A stretch of 64,000 nt of DNA, from positions 1-64,000 of the forward strand of contig NZ_NVXQ01000025.1 in the NCBI RefSeq assembly GCF_002733955.1, in the 5' to 3' direction. Made by a program: the position numbers and the translations under genes. The first letter of the stretch is position 1; each line of letters starts with the position of its first letter. This document shows positions 1 to 7,886 of this stretch, one piece after another. The stretch comes from Hoeflea sp. GTDB lineage: Bacteria; Pseudomonadota; Alphaproteobacteria; Rhizobiales; Rhizobiaceae. The notes below the pieces were generated by a model. The model ran no database searches and was not told where the DNA came from. It saw only the letters and a program-made list of their open reading frames with translations.

Positions 1-1
1 C

Positions 2-160
2 TTCTATGGCGGCCGGACGCGCGGCACCGTGGAAGCCGTACTCGACGCCAATCCCGGTCTTGCAGCCCTCGGACCTTTTCCGCCGGCGGGCACAAGGATC
101 GCGCTGCCGAAGGTCGAGGATGATGATGGCGATACCGATACCGTTCGGCCGTGGGATTGA
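2..160 (+). CDS. Phage tail protein X (LysM-like), C-terminal fragment
   Basis: An open frame enters from the left edge and ends at a TGA at 158-160. The visible 52 residues contain a GTVEAVLDANPGLA segment followed by a PAGTRIALP segment. That is the layout of P2 gpX / Phage_tail_X proteins, small LysM-like domains near the tail baseplate. Its stop overlaps the GTG start of the gpD gene, the usual X-D order of P2-like and Mu-like tails. The N-terminus lies outside the window. The family call comes from this short stretch plus the neighbour. Confidence 0.7.
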   Translation, partial: FYGGRTRGTVEAVLDANPGLAALGPFPPAGTRIALPKVEDDDGDTDTVRPWD

Positions 161-1173
161 TCGGCATGGTCTTGCGCACACCCATCATCCAGATCATCGG
201 ACCATCGGGTTTCAACATCATCCCGAAGCTCGGTCCCGCGTTTCTCGGCGCGACAATCACCGACCAGGAAGGCTATGAGAGCGATCAGCTGGTCATTCGG
301 GCGGCTGCACGCGCACCCTTCATCGATCCGCCGGCTAAGGGCACTCGGTACCGGGCGCTGGCCGGCTGGTCGCCCGGCGGGCCAAGTCTAGTCGGGATTT
401 ACGAATATCAGTCCTCTACCATCACAGGCGATCCCGAAGACGGCGAGGAGATCCACATCACCGCACGGGCGGCCGACTTCATCGACAAGGCCAAGGGCGG
501 CGACCGGCGGCACTATGACGAGGAGAACGGCTTCGGCACCGCCGGCAAGATCTTCGATGATCTGGCCAGGGAAATGGGTGTTGCAGCCGTCATCCCGTCC
601 GAGCTGCGAAGCATCAAGATCCCGTACCGACTCCGGTGGAACCAGTCGGCCATCGACTTTGCCGACGAGATCGGCGCGATCACCAAGCCCCAGGCCGGCC
701 GGCTGGTGATCCGCAAGCGCGGTGCCGGCGCATCGGCCTCGGGCCTGACGCTGCCAACCGTCACCGTGCACCACGATCCATCCTATGCCTATGAGTTCAC
801 GATCGAGCCACGGCCGGACTTCAAGGAGACCGAGACGCCCTGGTTCGATCCCGCACTCGGGATCACAAAGCTTGAAAAGGCGGCACGTGGCAAGGCCGCA
901 TCGCTGTCAGCCTTCATGCATCCGTTCGCCAGCGAGATCGAGGCGCAGATCGGCGGCAAGGCCGTCTCCCAGCAGCTCTCCCGCAACACCGGCTCCGGCT
1001 TCATCGAGATGGCCGGCAACGCGAGCGTGACCGCCGGCTCACACATCATTCCGGTGGGCTTCGGCTCGGCCGTCAGCGAAATCGAATGGGAGGCGGCGAG
1101 CGTGGAGCATGAGTTCACGCCGGATCCCGGCTGGATTTCGCGGGTGGATTTGCAGGCGAAGGAGGAGGGGTGA
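151..1173 (+). CDS. Phage late control protein D (gpD-like baseplate hub)
   Basis: A 340-residue protein starting at a GTG that overlaps the end of the tail X gene by 10 bases. Length, the N-terminal duplicated beta-rich layout (an IIGPSGFNIIPKLGPAFLGATI-like opening with a DQ pair near residue 40), and position right after tail protein X fit the gpD family (Phage_GPD). These proteins form the trimeric hub under the tail tube in P2-like phages and related contractile or tail-like particles. It is the last tail gene visible; no lysis gene or integrase follows. It could belong to a prophage, a gene transfer particle or a tailocin; the window cannot tell which. Confidence 0.8.
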   Translation: MGLIGMVLRTPIIQIIGPSGFNIIPKLGPAFLGATITDQEGYESDQLVIRAAARAPFIDPPAKGTRYRALAGWSPGGPSLVGIYEYQSSTITGDPEDGEEIHITARAADFIDKAKGGDRRHYDEENGFGTAGKIFDDLAREMGVAAVIPSELRSIKIPYRLRWNQSAIDFADEIGAITKPQAGRLVIRKRGAGASASGLTLPTVTVHHDPSYAYEFTIEPRPDFKETETPWFDPALGITKLEKAARGKAASLSAFMHPFASEIEAQIGGKAVSQQLSRNTGSGFIEMAGNASVTAGSHIIPVGFGSAVSEIEWEAASVEHEFTPDPGWISRVDLQAKEEG

Positions 1174-1332
1174 TGCCGGTGCCTTAGAAGAGCGCCGGGC
1201 GGCCGGAGCGGGGGCGCTCCAGGCGACGGGGAAAGGTTGCGGCTGATCCCGTCAGATGCACCAGAAGATAACATCTCACCCGGCTCGCTTTCGCAAGCGT
1301 GGCCAAGGTGACTGATTCTCTGAAGGCTTCCT

Positions 1333-2139
1333 ATGTCAAATAGAAACGACCCAACCTCGGTCGATCCAATCAACTCGCCAGCCGCCTATATCGGTGGCAA
1401 GCGCGTGCTGTCCAAGACCATCGTCGCCAGGATCAACGCCACACCGCACACCGGCTATGCCGAGGCCTTTGTTGGCATGGGCGGCGTGTTTTTCAAACGC
1501 ACCCAGAAGCCCAAAACCGAAGTCATCAACGACAGGAATGGCGAAGTCGCCAACCTGTTCCGCATCCTGCAACGGCATTATCCGCAGTTCATGGAAACGC
1601 TCAAATTCCAGATCACCTCCAGGCGTGAATTCCAGCGCCTGGTGGCCTGCGATCCGGCAACCCTGACCGATCTCGAACGCGCTGCCCGCTTCCTTTATCT
1701 TCAGCGTCTGAGCTTTGGCGGCAAGGTTACTGGACAGACCTTCGGCATCGACAGGGACGGTGGCGGCCGCTTCAACGTCACCCGCCTCGGCCCGGTTCTT
1801 GAGGACATCAATGAACACATGGCCGGCGTCGTCATCGAGCAGCTCGACTGGCGCAACTTCCTCAAACGCTGGGACCGGCCGGGGATGCTGTTCTATCTCG
1901 ACCCGCCGTATTTCGGGAACGAAGGCGACTACGGCAAAGACCTGTTCTTGCGGGATGATTTTGCGGCATTGAATGAGGCTTTAAGGAGCCTCAAAGGACG
2001 CTTTTTCCTGTCTCTGAATGACCGGCCTGAGGTGAGGGAGATCTTCTCAGGCTTCGAGATCGAGACGGTGGATTGCACCTATTCGATCTCCGGCGGCGTG
2101 GGCAAGAAGGTGAAGGAGGTAGTTATTTCCCAAAACTGA
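1333..2139 (+). CDS. D12-class DNA adenine (N6) methyltransferase
   Basis: A 268-residue Dam-like enzyme that would transfer methyl from SAM to adenine N6. The visible D12-class signs are YIGGK at 19-23, a SAM-binding EAFVGMGGVFF at 44-54, an INDRNGEVANLF segment at about 64-75, and the catalytic DPPY in LDPPYFG near 190-194. The ATG is preceded by GAAGG. It sits 160 bases after the phage tail gene with no restriction enzyme partner, so an orphan phage or prophage methylase is the simplest reading. Its target sequence cannot be read from the protein. Confidence 0.88.
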   Translation: MSNRNDPTSVDPINSPAAYIGGKRVLSKTIVARINATPHTGYAEAFVGMGGVFFKRTQKPKTEVINDRNGEVANLFRILQRHYPQFMETLKFQITSRREFQRLVACDPATLTDLERAARFLYLQRLSFGGKVTGQTFGIDRDGGGRFNVTRLGPVLEDINEHMAGVVIEQLDWRNFLKRWDRPGMLFYLDPPYFGNEGDYGKDLFLRDDFAALNEALRSLKGRFFLSLNDRPEVREIFSGFEIETVDCTYSISGGVGKKVKEVVISQN

Positions 2140-2245
2140 AAGCGGGTATCTGCATTGTCACTGCAAAAAAAAGTTGTAAGCTGCGGTTGTTTACGGATCA
2201 CGAGCGGCTGGCCCTTCGTGAAATGTCTCAATTCGGAAGGCGACA

Positions 2246-3640
2246 ATGAACGCGCCCAAATTGAACGTCACCTTCTCTGATGGCTTCGATAGTCATCAAG
2301 GGGAATTCTCGCTCACTTCCGCGGATCCCAGTGCAGATCCCAGTTCTTATGATTTTTCGAGTTCTGGCGTTGCAAACTACGCCCAGCAAGCATGGGAAAT
2401 GTGGTTTTCACTCATGCCCGTTAGTTTCTATGCCAACGAAGCAACCATTGAGGTGCACTTTGAATATTTGGCGGTAGATCCATTTCCGGGGTTCGTGGCG
2501 ATGGTGGACGTTGGCTCGCTTTCGCCGCCTCAATATAGCGGGAATGTCACAAGAACTTTTCATGAGCTCGTGAGTGGTGAAGATTCAAACGGATCGGAAC
2601 CGGACATGGTCATTTCCGTTGGTTCGCTTTTAGGGTCACGCTACGGTGGCATAACATCGGTCTTGGCGCATGAATTCGGTCATTCTCTGGGGTTGTCCTT
2701 GCAGGAGACAAACTCTGTTTTCGGGCAACTGGTCAAAGACAGCTTTTTTATTGGTGAATCAGCCATATCCGAAAATGGAGGACCCGTTCCCGTCGCGGAC
2801 GATGGGCACATTGTTAATCCAGCAAAATCGGTTATGGGAGGCAATTCGATTTGGCCCACAGCCTTAGACATTGCGATTCTGAAGGATATTGGACTGTTTA
2901 AGCCTTTCAGTGGAACACCATCCGCTATCCAGCAACTATTTTCTGATGCTACAGACACCGCTAAGGGCCTTTCCGCTGCGTACAGCCTTTTGCAGGGCGG
3001 AGTGCCGAACGAAGCAGGCTTCACAGCTCTGATCAACTCGGCGAAATCGACCAACTTCGGCGCAGGGGCAGGGCCGGTGTTCAATTCCGAGAACATCTTC
3101 ATCAATCTTGCCAACAACCTTGTACAGGGCAACACATCGGCCAAAGCGACTTTTGATACATTAGCCACAGGTGGAACGCTTGCGGAGAAAATAGCCTCGC
3201 TCTATCAGAGCATTATCCCTCTATCTGCACAGACAGCTGACGGTCTTGCCTATCTAATCAGGCCCGAAGGCATCACCTTCTATGAACAAATAGCCGCCGA
3301 GCGTGGCATTGCTGGGACTGATGGTGCAGCGATCATTGCAATGGCCTCACTGCTAAAGATCGCGGTTAGCCAAGATATCGGCATTGGTAACGCCGTTAAT
3401 GATTTAATCAAGGCGGTCGCGGCTGGATCCGCAATGTTACCTGCTGCGGGCAGTGTACTCACTGACATCGAGACTGCTGACGGCACTCAATTCGATGGCG
3501 ATGATGGCGCGGCGGGGACAATGGCGCGCGCAGCAAGCGAAGAGTTTTTCTACACAGATGATGTCTCGGCAACTGTCGGTGCGACGATGCATGTTGATCT
3601 GGTGGGAACGGTTTCCACACAACCACATGACCTAGTCTGA
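2246..3640 (+). CDS. Metzincin-like protein with RsaA-type surface-anchoring domain
   Basis: A 464-residue protein with GGAAGG 5 bases before the ATG. Residues 1-220 look like a reprolysin/matrixin-type fold, with zinc motif HEFGHSLGL at 142-150 and a Met-turn-like SVMGG at 195-199 followed by an ALDIAILKDIGL tail. The third zinc histidine expected at residue 152 is Leu; H188 is a possible substitute. Residues about 227-405 (AYSLLQGG, NIFINLANNLVQG, EGITFYEQIAAERG) resemble the N-terminal LPS-binding region of Caulobacter RsaA. There is no signal peptide and there are no RTX repeats, so type I secretion is only an inference. Base composition is clearly more AT-rich than its neighbours, a sign of transfer. 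The domain likeness is from memory, not a search. Confidence 0.6.
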   Translation: MNAPKLNVTFSDGFDSHQGEFSLTSADPSADPSSYDFSSSGVANYAQQAWEMWFSLMPVSFYANEATIEVHFEYLAVDPFPGFVAMVDVGSLSPPQYSGNVTRTFHELVSGEDSNGSEPDMVISVGSLLGSRYGGITSVLAHEFGHSLGLSLQETNSVFGQLVKDSFFIGESAISENGGPVPVADDGHIVNPAKSVMGGNSIWPTALDIAILKDIGLFKPFSGTPSAIQQLFSDATDTAKGLSAAYSLLQGGVPNEAGFTALINSAKSTNFGAGAGPVFNSENIFINLANNLVQGNTSAKATFDTLATGGTLAEKIASLYQSIIPLSAQTADGLAYLIRPEGITFYEQIAAERGIAGTDGAAIIAMASLLKIAVSQDIGIGNAVNDLIKAVAAGSAMLPAAGSVLTDIETADGTQFDGDDGAAGTMARAASEEFFYTDDVSATVGATMHVDLVGTVSTQPHDLV

Positions 3641-4035
3641 AATGTCAGCGACCTTGACATAGTGACAGGACTAAATCGCCTAGTCTCACCAGGGCAAACC
3701 AATTTTTCGCGCTACAATTGAAACGTCGCTGCTACAGATATTCGCGTGTGGCAAAACCGGGTGACAAAAAAGGCAAAACCGCGCGACAGGCTACAGGAAT
3801 GCCCCGGTGGTGGCGTCCTGACGTGGGGCGGGATCAACGGGGAGGCGGTGGCCAGTGTGGTTCCGCTGGCGGCGTGCTTTCCTTTGAGAAAGCCCGCAAG
3901 CCAGCCACCGGGCCGGGGTTCAGCTCTTTTCGTCCGCGATACGCGGGCGGGAGCGGGACCACTGGTCCGGGCCTGTGGCGGACATGATCGCTAACGCGAG
4001 CAGGGTCCGTGCCGGAACCGCGCCGAAAGCAGCTC

Positions 4036-4159
4036 CCGCGGCCCGTCCAGGCCGCGGCCGGGGCAACCCGGGCGAGAGGGCCCTGAAGAGGGGCAGGCGG
4101 CAACGCCAACCTCCGCGTGCCTTGCGAGGCTGCCGCCTGTCGGATGGGGACGCCATCCG
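4036..4159. other. Cluster of strong GC-rich hairpins, possible structured RNA
   Basis: Two perfect stems lie close together: CCGCGGCC with a 6-base loop and GGCCGCGG (4036-4057), and CGGATGG with a 5-base loop and CCATCCG (4141-4159). No U-run follows on either strand, so simple terminators are unlikely. No known RNA family is recognised. Confidence 0.3.
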
Positions 4160-4312
4160 GCAAGTTCCGGGCCGCGCGCGAGCAGCGCCACCCATTTAAA
4201 TCTTACCAGAGGCACTGCCCGCGCGCGGCCCTCCGGACCAAAATCCCTTCACACCCCGGCGGCACGGTCGCGCGGCAGGGCTTTGGGCTGCCTGGATGCA
4301 GGGGACGTTTTA

Positions 4313-4587
4313 AGGCGTTGGCCGAAAGCAGCCAGTCCCCAACGTCCGTCCATCCGGCGCAGCTGCGGGTCGTCATCGAGCACTCTTCTCACGTTTCGTC
4401 ATCCTCGGGCTTGACCCGAAGATCCATTCCGTAATGTCTCGCTGTCGTTTGCTCGTGTATGGGGCTCGGCATGGATCCTCGGATCTGGGCCCGAGGATGA
4501 CGACGAAGAGGGGCGGCACAACTCGACCGATTGCGTCAGGCGGCGCGAAGGGACGGTATTATTCAGGCGTTGGCGGAAAACAGCCAG
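4313..4587 (+). repeat. Direct repeat pair, 21 of 23 bases identical
   Basis: AGGCGTTGGCCGAAAGCAGC at 4313-4332 (continuing CAG to 4335) recurs at 4565-4587 with two substitutions. The pair flanks the inverted repeat at 4396-4503, suggesting a composite interspersed element. Confidence 0.7.
4396..4503. repeat. Inverted pair of GTCATCCTCGGGC-type interspersed repeats
   Basis: A 32-base unit at 4396-4427 beginning TCGTCATCCTCGGGCTTGAC recurs in inverse orientation at 4471-4503. The arms share CCCGAGGATGACGA and ATGGATC; the middle differs. Each unit is itself partly palindromic (CTCGGG/CCCGAA). Short repeats of this consensus are scattered between genes in many alphaproteobacteria, usually downstream of genes. 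Confidence 0.75.
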
Positions 4588-4597
4588 GAATGCAGGA

Positions 4598-4666
4598 GAC
4601 AGTTTACTTTCGGGCGATCAACCCACAAGCCTCGATGGACGGACATCGGCCCGAAAGTAAACTGTC
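4598..4666. repeat. Perfect 18-bp inverted repeat with GACAGTTTACTTTC arms
   Basis: GACAGTTTACTTTCGGGC at 4598-4615 is exactly inverted at 4649-4666, with a 33-base spacer. It sits immediately downstream of paaE (ends at 4685 on the minus strand), so it may end or protect the paa transcript, although no T-run is seen. Similar GGGGACAGTTTAC sequences are familiar at the ends of small Y1-transposase (REP-associated) units in other bacteria; no transposase is present here. Confidence 0.7.
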
Positions 4667-4684
4667 CCCGAACTTCCCGACCTG

Positions 4685-5782
4685 TCACTGCGCGTCAAAA
4701 TCCAGCACCAGCTTTTCGGTCTGCGGCCGGGCCTGGCAGGAGAGCGTAAAGCCGGCTTCGATCTCCCAGGGTTCGAGCGAGAAATTCTCGTCCATGCTGG
4801 CCGCCCCCTCGACGATCCGGCAGCGGCAGGTGCAGCACATGCCGCCGGCGCAGGAATAGGGCAGGTCGAGGCCGGCCCTGGTGGCGGCGGAAAGCACCGT
4901 GTCCTGGCCCGCGTCGACACGAATTGTCCGGCGGGCGCCGTCGAGGATGATCTCGACCGAGGCGCCATGTGTCGCACCGTTGACGGCGCCATTCACCGGC
5001 GCACCATTGGCCTTTGCGGGCGCAGGCTTTGCGCCGGGGGCGGGGGTGAACAGCTCGAACTTGATGCGGTCCTCGTCAACGCCCAGCGTGGCTAGCGCGG
5101 TCGAAGCCGATCGGATCATCGGCTCGGGGCCGCAGATATAGATGGCGTCGGCTGATTTCGGATCGATGACGCCAAGTTCCGCCAGGCTTTCGAGCTTTTC
5201 GGCATCGAGCCTGCCGTTCATGATCTCGACGTCTTGCACTTCCTCGTCCATCACGTGCAGCAGGGTGAAGCGCGTGGTGTAGCGGTCTTTCAGGTCATTG
5301 AGATCGTCGCGGAACATGACGCTTGCGGAATTGCGGTTGGCGTAAAGCAGGGTCACCGAGGAGTCCGGCTCGCCCGCCAGCACCGATTTGGCGATCGACA
5401 GGCAGGGCGTGATGCCGGAGCCGGCGGCGAGCAGCAGGTAATCATGCTGGCCGCCGATCTCGGCCGTGAAGCGGCCCTGCGGCGGCATCACCTCGATGCG
5501 GTCGCCGGCTTTCAGGGTCTGGGCGAAGCTCGAGAAGCGGCCATCCTCGATGCGCTTGACGCCAACGGTGCGGTGGCCGGTCTCGCCGAGCGCCGAGCAG
5601 ATCGAATAGGAGCGCCGCATATCCTCGCCACCGACTTCGGCGCGCAGCGTCAGGTACTGGCCCGGCAGGAAGGCGAAAGCGTCGCGGCTGTCCTCGGGAA
5701 TGGCGAAGCTGATGGCGACGGCGTCCGGGGTCTCGTTGCGGACAGCGGCGATTTCGAGCGTGTGAAAGCGGGGGGCGGCCAT
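4685..5782 (-). CDS. paaE: Phenylacetyl-CoA epoxidase reductase subunit PaaE
   Basis: A 365-residue flavo-iron-sulfur reductase that passes electrons from NAD(P)H to the PaaABC(D) epoxidase. Visible parts: the FAD-binding RRSYS at 56-60, a nucleotide-binding GSGITPCLSI at 121-130, CGPEPM at 217-222, an Ala/Pro-rich linker at about 247-272, and a plant-type 2Fe-2S domain with C311, C316, C319 and C349. Domain order and length match PaaE (PaaK in the older naming). It is the last gene of the paaA-DUF3291-paaBCDE operon, 11 bases after paaD. Confidence 0.95.
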   Translation of the reverse strand: MAAPRFHTLEIAAVRNETPDAVAISFAIPEDSRDAFAFLPGQYLTLRAEVGGEDMRRSYSICSALGETGHRTVGVKRIEDGRFSSFAQTLKAGDRIEVMPPQGRFTAEIGGQHDYLLLAAGSGITPCLSIAKSVLAGEPDSSVTLLYANRNSASVMFRDDLNDLKDRYTTRFTLLHVMDEEVQDVEIMNGRLDAEKLESLAELGVIDPKSADAIYICGPEPMIRSASTALATLGVDEDRIKFELFTPAPGAKPAPAKANGAPVNGAVNGATHGASVEIILDGARRTIRVDAGQDTVLSAATRAGLDLPYSCAGGMCCTCRCRIVEGAASMDENFSLEPWEIEAGFTLSCQARPQTEKLVLDFDAQ

Positions 5783-5793
5783 CGGTCAGGTCC

Positions 5794-6324
5794 TCAGATG
5801 CACTTGAAATAGTCGAACGGTTCGGCGCAGTCGTCGCAGCGGTAATGCGCCTTGCAGGCGGTGGAGCCGAATTCGGAGACTTTGGTGGTGTGGCTCGAGC
5901 CGCAGCGCGGGCAGGCGATCACGTCTTCGGCGAAGAAGGCGCGCCTTCCGCCGGAGCTGCCGACGGGCGGGGCGATGCCATAGGCGCGCAGTTTCTCGCG
6001 GCCCTCATCGGTGATCCAGTCGGTGGTCCAGGCCGGCGTGATGACGCGCTCGATTGTCGAGTCGATCCCTGCGCTTAGCAGCGCGGTCTCGACCGCCATC
6101 TCAATGGCGATCACCGCCGGGCAGCCGGAATAGGTCGGGGTCAGGCGCACAACAATCCGGCCGTCCGCGTCGCGGCTGACCGAGCGCAGGATGCCGAGAT
6201 CGGCGACGGTCACGCAGGGCACTTCCGGATCGGGCACGGCGCTTGCCACCTCGAGCGCGCGGGCGAGCTCGAAGTCTGCAACAGGCGTGGCCTGGTCCCC
6301 GGAGATGGTCGGCGTCTGGCTCAC
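5794..6324 (-). CDS. paaD: Phenylacetyl-CoA epoxidase accessory protein PaaD
   Basis: A 176-residue protein with an N-terminal MIP18/DUF59-like domain (VPDPEVPCVTVADLGI, then TPTYSGCPA) and a C-terminal zinc or metal cluster motif with CPRCGS, the S-x-F-G-S-T-x-C-K-x-x-Y segment and two further Cys near the end. This is the layout of PaaD (PaaJ in older naming), thought to act in Fe-S or metal maturation of the epoxidase. It starts 5 bases after paaC. Confidence 0.93.
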   Translation of the reverse strand: MSQTPTISGDQATPVADFELARALEVASAVPDPEVPCVTVADLGILRSVSRDADGRIVVRLTPTYSGCPAVIAIEMAVETALLSAGIDSTIERVITPAWTTDWITDEGREKLRAYGIAPPVGSSGGRRAFFAEDVIACPRCGSSHTTKVSEFGSTACKAHYRCDDCAEPFDYFKCI

Positions 6325-6329
6325 AGCAT

Positions 6330-7109
6330 CTACCAGGTCTGGCCGGGATAGGCGCGCTGCATGAATTGCAGCTCGGCCAGCAGATGGCCCATGTCCTCGC
6401 CGTGAATGCCGTCGCGGCCGCCCTTCTGCATGGTGCGGATCTCCGGCAGCTCAAGCTTTGCGGCGTTAAACACGGTGGCGATGGTCTCGTCCCATTCGGC
6501 GCGCAGGCTCTCGGGATCGGGCAGCAGCCCCGAAGCGATCGCCTGTTGCCGCGCGGGCGAGGCCATGAACAGTTCGCCGGTGTAGCGGTGCAGCTCGTCG
6601 ACGGCGTCCGCCATGCGGGCGGCACTTTCCTCGGTGCCGTCGCCCATGCGGATCACCCATTCGCCGGAATGGCGCAGGTGATAGGTCATCTCCTTGTCGG
6701 CCTTGGCGGCGATGCCGCGCAGCGTCTCGTCGGACGAGGTCTGGGCAATGGCGCGCAAGAAGGGCTGCATGAAGGCCGCGAAATAGAGCTGGCGCAGCAT
6801 GGTGTGGGCAAAGTCGCGGTTGTCGCGCTCGACCAGCAGGCAGTTCACATAGTCTCGCTCGCGGCGCAGGAAGGCGAAATCATCTTCCGAGCGGCCCTTG
6901 CCCTCGAGCTCCCCTGCATAAGCATAGAGCGCGCGGGCCTGGCCGAGCAGGTCGAGGCCCATATTGGCCAGCGCCAGCTCTTCCTCGAGCATCGGCGCGT
7001 GGCCGCACCATTCCGACAGGCGATGGCCGAGGATCAGGCAATCATCGGCGATTTCGACGATGGCGCGGACTGCCGTCTCTTCAGCGCTTGCAACAGGCGC
7101 GCTCATCAC
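6330..7109 (-). CDS. paaC: Phenylacetyl-CoA epoxidase structural subunit PaaC
   Basis: A 259-residue ferritin-like helical protein. In the family PaaC pairs with the catalytic PaaA and is itself metal-free. Recognisable stretches include the DDCLILGHRLSEWCGHAP opening, the DLLGQARALYAYAGELEGKG segment near residues 55-74 and the HLRHSGEWVIRMGDGTEES segment near 145-165. The start overlaps the paaB stop by 4 bases (ATGA), indicating coupled translation. Confidence 0.94.
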   Translation of the reverse strand: MMSAPVASAEETAVRAIVEIADDCLILGHRLSEWCGHAPMLEEELALANMGLDLLGQARALYAYAGELEGKGRSEDDFAFLRRERDYVNCLLVERDNRDFAHTMLRQLYFAAFMQPFLRAIAQTSSDETLRGIAAKADKEMTYHLRHSGEWVIRMGDGTEESAARMADAVDELHRYTGELFMASPARQQAIASGLLPDPESLRAEWDETIATVFNAAKLELPEIRTMQKGGRDGIHGEDMGHLLAELQFMQRAYPGQTW

Positions 7110-7420
7110 ATGTGCCCCACTTCATCGGGGATCTCGTAGAAAGAGGGATGACGGTAGATCTTGTCGTCGGCGGGCTCGAAATTGGGCTCGGCAAAGGACG
7201 GATCGGAGGCGGCAATATCGGAGGAGCGGACAACCCAGATCGAGTTGCCTTCGCCGCGTCTTGTATAGACATCGCGGGCGGACTGCAGCGCCAGCGCGGA
7301 ATCAGCAGCATGCAGCGAGCCGACATGGCGGTGGTGCAGGCCATTGCGCGGGCGGATGAAGACTTCCCACAGCGGCGTGAGGTGCGGTGTTTTCGAATTG
7401 CTCATCGGGGCGTCAGGCAC
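7106..7420 (-). CDS. paaB: Phenylacetyl-CoA epoxidase subunit PaaB
   Basis: A 104-residue protein with the typical PLWEVFIRPRNGLHHRHVGS opening of PaaB and the RRGEGNSIWVVRSSDI segment; it bridges PaaAC dimers in the complex. I chose the GTG at 7420 because a GGAG lies 7 bases upstream; an ATG at 7405 would give 99 residues but has no visible ribosome site. The GTG overlaps the end of the DUF3291 gene by 8 bases, coupling the two. Confidence 0.93.
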   Translation of the reverse strand: MPDAPMSNSKTPHLTPLWEVFIRPRNGLHHRHVGSLHAADSALALQSARDVYTRRGEGNSIWVVRSSDIAASDPSFAEPNFEPADDKIYRHPSFYEIPDEVGHM

Positions 7421-7886
7421 AATTTTTCTCCATCCAGCTTTTGAGTTGCGGCAGACCGTCCCAGCCGAATGCTTCGTCCGTGTTCCCGTGGACAGTCAGC
7501 TGGTTGAGTCTTGCAAAGGCTTCGTCCAGTTTCGGCCTGTGACCGACTGCCACCGGCCACATGACGAAATACGGTTTGCCGAATGCGGGAAACCACCGGT
7601 CCTTGTGATTGTAGATCTTGGCGTGAACCGTGTTCCAGACAAAGTGCTCCAGCGCTGCCGCGCTCTCCCAGACGGAGATATTGACAATGGCATCAGGTTC
7701 GTCGGGAAAGACCAGATCGGTTGCATCATTGCCATCGCCGGTCAAGCGCCAGACAAATCCGGAGCTGCGTTCGGCAAGGGCGTTGATGCGGTCGAGATTG
7801 TTGGTGAAACCCGCCATCCGTTCGTCCTCGAGCGGGTAGCGTGGGCGGGCGATATTGAGTTCAGCCACATGCATCTTCACAGTCAT
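7413..7886 (-). CDS. DUF3291 protein inserted in the paa operon
   Basis: A 157-residue protein ([20 protein letters not shown] opening) that matches my memory of DUF3291. The typical segments are [46 protein letters not shown] and [19 protein letters not shown]. The family is of unknown function; the pattern recalls small dimeric alpha/beta-barrel (ABM-like) proteins. Its ATG overlaps the paaA stop as ATGA and its own end overlaps paaB, so it is made in step with the epoxidase subunits. A job in epoxidase function, quality control or product handling is inferred from position only. Confidence 0.8.
   Translation of the reverse strand: MTVKMHVAELNIARPRYPLEDERMAGFTNNLDRINALAERSSGFVWRLTGDGNDATDLVFPDEPDAIVNISVWESAAALEHFVWNTVHAKIYNHKDRWFPAFGKPYFVMWPVAVGHRPKLDEAFARLNQLTVHGNTDEAFGWDGLPQLKSWMEKNCA

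Larger units (their letters stand above)
3641..4684. other. Gene-free 1-kb stretch with hairpins and repeats
   Basis: I see no credible gene here; the short open frames overlap each other and look like high-GC noise. The part from 3745 to 4240 is very GC-rich and carries perfect stems, for example CCGCGGCC / GGCCGCGG at 4036-4057 and CGGATGG / CCATCCG at 4141-4159. The part from 4300 to 4680 holds interspersed repeats, listed separately. It could be an eroded prophage edge or a structured RNA region. Confidence 0.6.

Noticed and set aside
3920-4199. Short overlapping open frames in the GC-rich gap after the metzincin-like gene
   Set aside because: Several frames on both strands are open at once, Pro/Arg/Gly-rich, without ribosome sites; more likely non-coding.
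4598-4666. An insertion sequence with GACAGTTTAC ends
   Set aside because: Only the inverted arms and 33 bases between them exist; no transposase or target duplication is seen.
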